A stretch of DNA of 64,000 bases from Streptomyces maremycinicus (GTDB lineage: Bacteria; Actinomycetota; Actinomycetes; Streptomycetales; Streptomycetaceae), in the NCBI RefSeq assembly GCF_001184025.1, contig NZ_BBYG01000011.1, positions 19,212 through 83,211 on the forward strand. The letters run 5' to 3'. Shown piece by piece: positions 58,502 to 64,000 of the stretch. The position numbers were made by a program, and so were the translations under genes. Under the pieces are notes generated by a model that saw nothing but the letters and a program-made list of their open reading frames with translations, was not told the origin of the DNA and searched no databases. The number at the start of each line of letters is the position of its first letter. Position 1 is the stretch's first letter.

Positions 58502-58906
58502 ATGGACGACTCCACGCCCGGGGAACCCACTCCCGCAGACGGCGAGCCCGCGCCCTCCGACGAGAAGTCGAAGAGCTGGTACGCGAAGCACAAGCCGAAG
58601 ATCCGCGTCATTGGCGGCGTGACTCTGACCGTAAGTCTGGCCGTGGTCGCTTACCTCGCAAGGCAGGGCTCCACAAGGCATGAGGTCGAGGACATCACGG
58701 ATTACGAACCGGCCTCCGACGATGAAGCTACGGAGCAGCCTCGCCAGTCCTCCCCTGACCCTGACCGCGACCCCTTCCTCCGAAGGCTCCCTCCCGGTCA
58801 GCACGCCAGCGAAGAGGCCAAGGAGAGGTACAGGGAGTTGACGGGGAACGAACTTCCTGACGGTTACACCGTGGTTCGCCGCTGGATGTACGGAACCGCA
58901 GCCTGA
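58502..58906 (+). CDS. Small single-span membrane protein
   Basis: About 134 residues from ATG 58502; GTG 58496 two codons earlier is also possible. A charged N-terminus (DEKSKSWYAKHKPKIRV) precedes one membrane helix (IGGVTLTVSLAVVAYLA). A mostly acidic outside domain ends ERYRELTGNELPDGYTVVRR. The function is unknown. It is followed by a strong bidirectional terminator. Confidence 0.75.
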   Translation: MDDSTPGEPTPADGEPAPSDEKSKSWYAKHKPKIRVIGGVTLTVSLAVVAYLARQGSTRHEVEDITDYEPASDDEATEQPRQSSPDPDRDPFLRRLPPGQHASEEAKERYRELTGNELPDGYTVVRRWMYGTAA

Positions 58907-58952
58907 CCACCGCACTGATGGTGTCCGTCAAAGCGGAACAACCTCAGCACAG

Positions 58953-58991
58953 CACTGCTGCCCCTGACCGCCCTGGTCGGGGGCAGCAGTG
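58953..58991. terminator. Bidirectional terminator between convergent genes
   Basis: Arms CACTGCTGCCCCTGACC (58953-58969) and GGTCGGGGGCAGCAGTG (58975-58991) pair over 17 bp with one wobble. It lies between the membrane protein gene (ending 58906) and the lipoprotein gene (ending 59004), so it can serve both. Confidence 0.85.
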
Positions 58992-59003
58992 TGTCGGGGC
59001 CGG

Positions 59004-59696
59004 TCAGCTGGCTGCCGTGGCCTTGGTGAGGGCCTTGTCGAGGTGGCGGTCGACGAGGGCCGGGGAGCCGGAGACGGTCAGCAGCAGGCTGCCGTCGCGG
59101 ATCGCGGTCTGCTTGACCACGGTGCTCCGTCCGCCGGCGGAGAACGTCAGGAGCTGGCTCCACTGCTCGTCACCGAGGCCGTCGGGCGCGGGCAGCTTCT
59201 GCGAAGCGATGTCGATCGGGGTGCCGCCCGCGACGACCTGGTAGGTAGGGCATCCGGTCATGGCGTCGAAGATCCGGCCGATGCCGTCGGAGAGCTTGAT
59301 CGCGCTGTCGCTGTACAGCTCCTCCGAGAACTCCGAGGAGCTGCCGCCGTAGGTGAAGGCCGTCTTCGCTTTGCGGGGGAAGGTGAGCGTGGCGCCGGTG
59401 GCCGCGTCGCCGCCCAGTTCGCTCAGGGCCGGGCAGCCGATGACGGTGACGTCGTCGTGCTGGGCGGGGCGCTCCGGCTTGCGCAGGTAGCCGCTGCCGA
59501 GGTCGCGCTGGTCGAGCAGGCGCGTCTCCAGCGCGGCCGACGTCAGCGGAGCAGCCTGGGTTGTGTCGGCCGGCGACCCGGTACGGGCGGAGGCGGCGGT
59601 GTCGTGGTTGGCGCCGGTGGTGTCGGTGGAGCAGGCGGACACGGTGAGGAGGGCGGCGGTGATGCCGAGGACGGTGGTGGCGACGCGAACGCGCAT
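59004..59696 (-). CDS. Secreted lipoprotein
   Basis: A 230-residue protein from ATG 59696. The lipoprotein signal (VATTVLGITAALLTVSAC, lipobox T-V-S-A-C) is followed by a Thr/Ala linker. The folded domain (LLDQRDLGSGYLRKPERPAQ, VIGCPALSELGGDAATGATL, RIFDAMTGCPTYQVVAGGTP) has two Cys that could pair. The pattern resembles sensor-like lipoproteins of actinobacteria such as the PknH extracellular domain, but that is only a likeness. Confidence 0.8.
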   Translation of the reverse strand: MRVRVATTVLGITAALLTVSACSTDTTGANHDTAASARTGSPADTTQAAPLTSAALETRLLDQRDLGSGYLRKPERPAQHDDVTVIGCPALSELGGDAATGATLTFPRKAKTAFTYGGSSSEFSEELYSDSAIKLSDGIGRIFDAMTGCPTYQVVAGGTPIDIASQKLPAPDGLGDEQWSQLLTFSAGGRSTVVKQTAIRDGSLLLTVSGSPALVDRHLDKALTKATAAS

Positions 59697-59775
59697 GACG
59701 GAACTGACCCCTTGGTGCTGGACGACGGGTGGTCAGTGCGGGCCCGCGGGCCCGGTGGGGTCGTAGGAGTGGGGG

Positions 59776-60219
59776 TCAGTGCCCGAGGTGGCGCAGGCAG
59801 TCCTCGAACGTGGCGTGCGTCGCGTCCGCCGGTCCGCGGTTGCGGTTGAACCAGGCGGTGTCGAGGCGGGTTTCCTGCTGTGGGTGGCCGACCCGGCAAC
59901 GCAGCCAGATCTGATCGCGGGTGGAGAGGATGAGCCAGTTCCGGTACGCGCCGCACTCGGAGCAGGCGACCATCTCACCGTCGAGGACGAGCGGCTGCTT
60001 CCACGGCATTATGGTGCCGTCGACCTGGTCGTGGCTGGGTACCCGCAACTCCGGCGGAAGGAAGTCGTCCACCACCGCGGTCGGCTCGATGTGTTCCGGC
60101 TCGGCCGGCGGCACCCCGATCTCGGGCGGGACCTGGTTCTGCAGCCGTGCCGACAGCTCGAAGAATCGGCGCTGTTCCTCGCTGGGCTCCTTGGCCCGGC
60201 GGCGTATTCGGTGAAACAC
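59776..60219 (-). CDS. Hypothetical protein with zinc-ribbon-like site
   Basis: A 147-residue protein from GTG 60219 (FHRIRRRAKEPSEEQRRFFE). The C-terminal half has GEMVACSECGAYRNWLILST and DQIWLRCRVGHPQQETRLDT. The C-x2-C plus C-x3-H set could bind zinc. An N-terminal helix is basic. The function is unknown. It lies 80 nt upstream of the lipoprotein gene, on the same strand. Confidence 0.75.
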   Translation of the reverse strand: MFHRIRRRAKEPSEEQRRFFELSARLQNQVPPEIGVPPAEPEHIEPTAVVDDFLPPELRVPSHDQVDGTIMPWKQPLVLDGEMVACSECGAYRNWLILSTRDQIWLRCRVGHPQQETRLDTAWFNRNRGPADATHATFEDCLRHLGH

Positions 60220-60642
60220 CCTGGCGTCCTCCTGTGCCTCGTCCTGCTCGCTTCATGATCGTGCCTTACGCCCCTGGCGGTTTCAATTCACAAAGTCCAC
60301 AGTCGTCTTCGGGCAGGTCATCAGGCGTTTTCCGCCTCCTGGGGTGCGGATGACGAGTGGGCACGGCGCTTGTCTCCGAGCGGATGAGTGATGTCCCCTC
60401 GGCGTGCCCGACCACGTCACGTCGACTTCGACCGCCCAACTTCGCGTCGCTACTGGCTCGAGGCGCCGCACCTGTGCCCTTGCGTTCCTCCGGAGTGTGC
60501 GCAGCGCCCGTGACCCACAATGCGGGCCTGAATGCCTCCGGGGTCCGCTGTGGCGTACGGCCATGCTGTGGGTCGCGAGCGGTGCGGTGGCCGTACGCCT
60601 GCTCCTGGCCGTGCGCTGAGGCTGCACCCCGGCCAGCAGGGC
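60220..60642. other. Gap with no convincing gene
   Basis: Frames on both strands here have poor codon use. A plus-strand frame at 60404-60619 ends in a hydrophobic stretch (TAMLWVASGAVAVRLLLAVR) but starts without a ribosome-binding site. The region lies just downstream of the relaxase gene; I see no clear repeat or nick-site-like hairpin. Confidence 0.5.
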
Positions 60643-62382
60643 TCACCGGGTCTTCCCCGATGTCTCCTCCCCGCTGCGGCGGCGGCCCGCGGAAGTCTGG
60701 GGGGCCGTCCTGCGCAGTGCGGACTGGACCCCAGCGGTGCCGCTCTCGGACAGGGGCGAGGCGTCGGCGGGCAGATCGGCCGTCCGCCGCATCCGCCACA
60801 CCAGCACGTCGCTCACCGACTCCGCGCTGTCGAGTTCACGACGCCCGACCGCGGCGGACAGAAGAGCGGCCGGATCGTGGCCGGCGGCTTCGGCTTCCGC
60901 GATGGTCGCGGCCAGGGCGTACCAGCCGGGCTCGGCGAGGACCCGCTCGGCGAGCCCCGGCAGCGCCTCGCGCAGCAGCACGGTCTGCCGCCGGAGCACC
61001 GGCCGGCTCAGACGTCGACCTCGCTGGTAGAGCACGCCGAGCGGCTGGGCGGCGGCAGCCTGGTAGGCGGTGCGCAGGTGCCCGGCCGCCTGGGCGGCGG
61101 CTTCGGCCTGCTGGGCATGGCCCTTGCTCGCGTGCCAGTGGGCGGCGGCGGTGATGAGGAAGAACAGCATGTCGATCGCCATCGCGGTGGTGGCACCGTC
61201 CTCACCGCGGCCGAGTGGGGGCCCTCCGTGGACGAGGTCGCGGGCGGCCTGCCGCAGCGCGCGGTCATGCCCGCGTACGGCGCGTACGTGGGAGCGGGAG
61301 GCCCGCTCGAACGCTGTTGCGGCGTCTCGCAGTTCGCGGCGGGTGTGCGCGGCGGAGGTCTTCGCGAGCGCATCCAGGACCTCGCCGGCGGCGGCGATGT
61401 GGGCGGCGGCGACCGCGTCGTCGCCGTGCTCGACGATGAGCACGGCCTGCCACGCGGCCGATGCCGTCCCGCGGCGGGCGGAGGCCGGGGCGCCGGGCCC
61501 CGTAGGGACCGTGTCCTCCTGCCGTGGAGTCGGATCGGTTCCGGTGTCGCCGGACCAGCGCTCCCGGATGCGGGGCAGCGACAGATCGGGGGCCAGGCGC
61601 GCGCCGGGGTAGAACACCGGCTCGCCGTCCTTGTTCAGGTCGTCGGGCAGAGCGACCTTGTATCCGAGGAGGTCTCCGGAGGGCGCGGCGCGCTTACGGA
61701 TCAGGAGGCCGGCGGCGGCGAGCCGGTCGAAGAACTCCTCGTCGCTTCTCGCACCGGATACCGCGCGCCGTACCGTCTCGCGCAACTCCTCGCGGGCGGT
61801 GCGCTCTCGACCCTGGCGTTCGGCCTTGTGGCGTTCTGCGCTGGTGGGCCGCTGGGCGGCGGTGCCGTCGCCGGGGGCGACCTGGTGGAGGCCGAGTTCC
61901 TTCTCGATGAGGCGGCACTCGGCCTGGGCGCGTTTGCCGGAGCGGAAGTCGTCGGGGCGGCTGCCGTCCTCGCACACCACGGTGGCGACGATGTGGATGT
62001 GGTCGTCTGCGTGTCGTACGGCTGCCCAGCGGCAGCCGGGCTGCCCGCCGCCGGGGTCGATGCCGGTGGCGGCCACGATCCGCCGGGCGATCTCACCCCA
62101 TTCCTCGTCGGACAGGATCCGGTCGTCCGCCGTCGCGCGCACGGAGGTGTGCCAGACGTGCTTGGCCGGGCGGGCATGCTTCGGCAGGGCCATAACGGGC
62201 TGGTCCAGGAGCTGCTGCAGGTCTTCGAGGGTGGCATTCGGGTCGCGGCCAGGGTCGGGGGCCATCCCGTCGAAGGAGGCCACGAGGTGGGGGTCGGTGT
62301 GGTCCTCGTACTGGCCCGTGTCGTAGAGGTACTTGAGGAGGCCGAAAGTCCGTGATCCGGCGTTGTTGACGCTGGGGATCAT
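60643..62382 (-). CDS. Relaxase (mobilisation nuclease)
   Basis: The start is ATG 62382 (MIPSVNNAGSRTFGLLKYLY), sharing ATGA with the MobC-like gene. The 579-residue protein has the three-histidine metal motif in CRWAAVRHADDHIHIVATVV at about 117-136, preceded by ARPAKHVWHTSVRATADDR and followed by AECRLIEKELGLHQVAPGDG. The C-terminal half is helical, probably for relaxosome or coupling-protein contacts. It would nick the transfer origin and pilot the strand through the TraG/VirB4 apparatus. The origin itself should lie close by, most likely upstream. Confidence 0.92.
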   Translation of the reverse strand: MIPSVNNAGSRTFGLLKYLYDTGQYEDHTDPHLVASFDGMAPDPGRDPNATLEDLQQLLDQPVMALPKHARPAKHVWHTSVRATADDRILSDEEWGEIARRIVAATGIDPGGGQPGCRWAAVRHADDHIHIVATVVCEDGSRPDDFRSGKRAQAECRLIEKELGLHQVAPGDGTAAQRPTSAERHKAERQGRERTAREELRETVRRAVSGARSDEEFFDRLAAAGLLIRKRAAPSGDLLGYKVALPDDLNKDGEPVFYPGARLAPDLSLPRIRERWSGDTGTDPTPRQEDTVPTGPGAPASARRGTASAAWQAVLIVEHGDDAVAAAHIAAAGEVLDALAKTSAAHTRRELRDAATAFERASRSHVRAVRGHDRALRQAARDLVHGGPPLGRGEDGATTAMAIDMLFFLITAAAHWHASKGHAQQAEAAAQAAGHLRTAYQAAAAQPLGVLYQRGRRLSRPVLRRQTVLLREALPGLAERVLAEPGWYALAATIAEAEAAGHDPAALLSAAVGRRELDSAESVSDVLVWRMRRTADLPADASPLSESGTAGVQSALRRTAPQTSAGRRRSGEETSGKTR

Positions 62383-63005
62383 GCGCCGTGGCGTTCGATC
62401 AGGCGTGTTGCGGCTACATGCGCGGTGTCGGCGGCCCGCCGTACGGCGGCGACGGCCGCATCGAGCTGGGGAGCGTCCGCGCCGGAGTTGAGTGCCTTGA
62501 CCGCCTGGTTGAGGTTGCTGCCGGCCCAGCCGAGCCGACGCCGGCTGTCGAACAGGGCTGTGATCACTTCGCGTTCGTCGGCTATCTCGGCGCTGGTTCG
62601 GTCGAGGTCGCGGGCTGCGGCGAGCGCGGCGCGGGCGAGGAAGCCGGCGACGGACAGGTTGCATCGGGCGGCGGCGGACTTGATCAGCGCGAACTCTTCT
62701 TCGTTGAAACGAGTGTTGGGCTGGTGCAGGCGCTTCGTGGCGCGCGGCTGACGCGGACGCTGACGAGCGCGCACAGCGCGCTCGCGGTGGCTGCGGCGCT
62801 CGGTCGGCTTCTTCTCCTGTCCCGGCTTCGATCCGCCCTCGGTCGAAGCCTCCTGGACCTGCGCCCCCCGGTGCAGGTCAACCTCGTCCCCCTTGGGGGC
62901 GGGGTTGGCGGAAGCTACGCTTCCGCCCCAACTTGCTCGCCCCGAGACCGAGTTGGAGTCGCGATCAGGTTCCGGGGCGGTGCCGTTTTGGGTGGGGTTC
63001 GTCAT
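62379..63005 (-). CDS. MobC-like mobilisation accessory protein
   Basis: The start is ATG 63005 (MTNPTQNGTAPEPDRDSNSV), overlapping the frame before it. The 208-residue protein has a basic disordered N-terminal half (RAVRARQRPRQPRATKRLHQ). A ribbon-helix-helix-like segment follows (PNTRFNEEEFALIKSAAARC, NLSVAGFLARAALAAARDLD) and then helices (RRRLGWAGSNLNQAVKALNS). The G-x-N-L-N-Q motif is typical of MobC. It would bind the transfer origin and help the relaxase, with which it is translationally coupled. Confidence 0.85.
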   Translation of the reverse strand: MTNPTQNGTAPEPDRDSNSVSGRASWGGSVASANPAPKGDEVDLHRGAQVQEASTEGGSKPGQEKKPTERRSHRERAVRARQRPRQPRATKRLHQPNTRFNEEEFALIKSAAARCNLSVAGFLARAALAAARDLDRTSAEIADEREVITALFDSRRRLGWAGSNLNQAVKALNSGADAPQLDAAVAAVRRAADTAHVAATRLIERHGA

Positions 63006-63238
63006 CGGATTTCGGGCCTCATGGTTCGGGTGCGGTGCTGGATGGTCGCGGCCAGCGCGACGAGATCGGCCGGTCCCAGGAGGACGCGGCCGGGTCCGTC
63101 GGAGTGGTCCTGGACGAGTCACTGGCCGGTCGGCGTGAGGACGGCGGCGTGCAGGAGCCGCTGGCGGACCAGCACGTCCGCCCAGGCGCTGGCCTCGGCG
63201 GAGGTGGGCTCGGAAGGGCGAGGGGGACGCGAAATCAC
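63002..63238 (-). pseudogene. Small gene interrupted by an in-frame TGA
   Basis: From GTG 63238 (GGGAGA upstream) the frame reads ISRPPRPSEPTSAEASAWAD, VLVRQRLLHAAVLTPTGQ, then TGA at 63119-63121. It continues LVQDHSDGPGRVLLGPADLV, ALAATIQHRTRTMRPEIR to a TGA that overlaps the MobC-like start. A TGG codon (Trp) at the stop would restore one 78-residue protein. It is probably a single substitution. The function is unknown. Confidence 0.65.
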
Positions 63239-63330
63239 TAGGTGTCTCCCGGAGCGGAGCGGGACGGTGGCCCGGCGTGGAGCCAGGCCACCCTTTGCGG
63301 ATAGGGGCACTGAGCTGGGGATTTGTCGGT

Positions 63331-63522
63331 TCAGCCGCACTCGGGGCAGCTCCCGACGTGGCTGTTGAGCGCCCGGGCCATCCGTTGCTTCGTCGAGGCA
63401 GCCTGCTTTGCGCTGGACTTCGCCGCCGGCCTGCCCTCGTGCCGCTTGGAGTGGGCGAGCATGAAGCCGATCTCCCGCTCGTACTCCGCGCGGACGGTGT
63501 TGAACTGGTGGCAGGTCCTCAT
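63331..63522 (-). CDS. Small basic protein with CPEC end
   Basis: A 63-residue protein from ATG 63522 (MRTCHQFNTVRAEYEREIGF), overlapping the preceding stop by 4 nt. It is rich in Lys, Arg and Ala (KRHEGRPAAKSSAKQAASTK) and ends SHVGSCPECG, so C-x-H near the start and C-x2-C at the end could hold zinc. Its place between the DUF2637-like gene and the mobilisation genes fits a small DNA-binding accessory protein; that is inference. Confidence 0.7.
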   Translation of the reverse strand: MRTCHQFNTVRAEYEREIGFMLAHSKRHEGRPAAKSSAKQAASTKQRMARALNSHVGSCPECG

Positions 63523-64000
63523 CGGGCGGAGCTCCTTGTCTTCGTGGTGTCGTCGCTCCGCAGTTCCTGGAGGACGAGGCTTAGCCGGTCGTTCCGGCCG
63601 CCCCTCAGGCCCTCGCGGCGGAGGATCTCCCGCAACTGGACCCGGGTGACGGACTCGTTGCCGTCCCGTGCGAGCAGGGCGGGGACGTGGGGGCGGACCT
63701 GCTGGACGAGCTGGTCCACCGACTGATCCGGCTCGCGTGGCGGGCGCTGTGTCTGCGGGGTGCGGGACCGGCCGCGCTTCCCCTTGTTCTTCGTCCTGGT
63801 CTTCGTGGTCGTCTTTCGCCGGAGGGCGACCTTCGGTCCCCGGTCCCCGGTGGGTTCGGTCCCCGTGTCGGTGTCGGTCGGTCCCCGGTCCCCGGTGGGT
63901 TCGGTCCCCGTGTCGGTGTCGGTCGGTCCCCGGTCCCCGGTGGGTTCGGTCCCCGTGTCGGTGTCGGTCGGTCCCCGGTCCCCGGTGGGTTCGGTCCCCG
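63519..64000 (-). CDS. DUF2637-like protein, N-terminus outside window
   Basis: The C-terminal 160 residues are visible. At least three full copies of a 15-residue repeat (TDTDTGTEPTGDRGP) lead into a basic stretch (KTTTKTRTKNKGKRGRSR). A conserved domain follows (VDQLVQQVRPHVPALLARDG, VTRVQLREILRREGLRGGRN, DRLSLVLQELRSD). The last part is the usual C-terminal end of DUF2637 proteins, which have membrane helices at the N-terminus and accompany Streptomyces transfer genes. It overlaps the next gene by 4 nt. Confidence 0.7.
   Translation of the reverse strand, partial: GTEPTGDRGPTDTDTGTEPTGDRGPTDTDTGTEPTGDRGPTDTDTGTEPTGDRGPKVALRRKTTTKTRTKNKGKRGRSRTPQTQRPPREPDQSVDQLVQQVRPHVPALLARDGNESVTRVQLREILRREGLRGGRNDRLSLVLQELRSDDTTKTRSSAR
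63826..64000 (-). repeat. 45-bp in-frame tandem repeat
   Basis: A 45-bp unit containing GGTGGGTTCGGTCCCCG recurs at exact 45-nt spacing (GTGGGTT at 63850, 63895, 63940 and 63985) and continues to the window edge. It is a multiple of three and encodes the 15-residue repeat of the DUF2637-like protein. The copies seen are essentially identical. Confidence 0.92.

Noticed and set aside
60404..60619. Plus-strand frame with a hydrophobic end
   Set aside because: No ribosome-binding site, weak codon use and only one short hydrophobic stretch.
63826..64000. Tandem repeat as a CRISPR array
   Set aside because: The units are contiguous, without spacers, in frame and translated.
62383..64000. Transfer origin near the mobilisation genes
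   Set aside because: Expected here from gene order, but no nick-site motif or suitable inverted repeat could be picked out with confidence.
1..64000. tRNA or rRNA genes, or an attachment site in a tRNA
   Set aside because: No cloverleaf-like or rRNA-like stretch was noticed; gaps are short and mostly explained by hairpins.

Overview
The window looks like part of a Streptomyces-type (or close relative) conjugative element, either a large plasmid or an integrated conjugative element. The evidence is very high GC with GC-rich third codon positions, frequent GTG/TTG starts, at least seven DUF317 proteins (a family largely confined to streptomycetes), a SCO6880-family secretion ATPase-related protein, and a relaxase plus accessory gene. 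No replication initiator, partition gene, integrase, tRNA gene, rRNA gene or CRISPR array was seen, so the element must extend beyond the window on both sides.

Layout. (1) 1-31957, minus strand: a long unidirectional array. The part nearest the centre (about 23.4-32 kb) is a type IV secretion-like mating apparatus: NlpC/P60 cell-wall hydrolase, small two-helix membrane protein, VirB8-like protein, VirB6-like protein, SCO6880 protein and VirB4/TraC ATPase. The VirD4/TraG coupling protein lies at the far end (708-2501). Between them are cargo genes: DUF317 proteins, helical proteins, a MoxR-type AAA ATPase paired with a VWA protein, a GT2 glycosyltransferase, lipoproteins and an inactive-looking relaxase paralogue. 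(2) 31958-32413: a divergent intergenic hub with a large inverted repeat. (3) 32414-48638, plus strand: an orphan DNA methyltransferase, an IS701-family insertion (33210-34651, CTAG duplication), a RelE-like protein, secreted SH3-like protein, then a compact cassette (39335-45380) of two winged-helix regulators, two MFS transporters, an ATP-grasp ligase and a HAD hydrolase, then DUF317 genes and a broken LAXTG surface protein, closed by a terminator. (4) 48924-59696: accessory genes on both strands, including a GFA protein, a PD-(D/E)XK-like protein next to a HEPN-motif protein, an RmlD-like reductase, an IS630-family insertion, more DUF317 genes and a lipoprotein. (5) 60643-64000, minus strand: relaxase, MobC-like accessory protein, a broken small gene and the C-terminus of a DUF2637-like protein with 45-bp tandem repeats.

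How it fits together: relaxase and MobC-like protein process DNA, the TraG/VirD4 protein couples it to the VirB4/SCO6880/VirB6/VirB8 channel, and the NlpC/P60 enzyme opens peptidoglycan. The remaining genes are tightly packed cargo with many 4-nt start/stop overlaps.

Three features stand out. A second small domain, apart from DUF317, recurs in at least six cargo proteins. Two (possibly three) copies of a conserved hairpin element sit in the same sense ahead of gene blocks, with a compensated base pair. At least nine genes carry single-base lesions (frameshifts or in-frame stops), which points either to decay of cargo or to residual sequence error. Several starts are non-canonical (CTG) but well supported by ribosome-binding sites.
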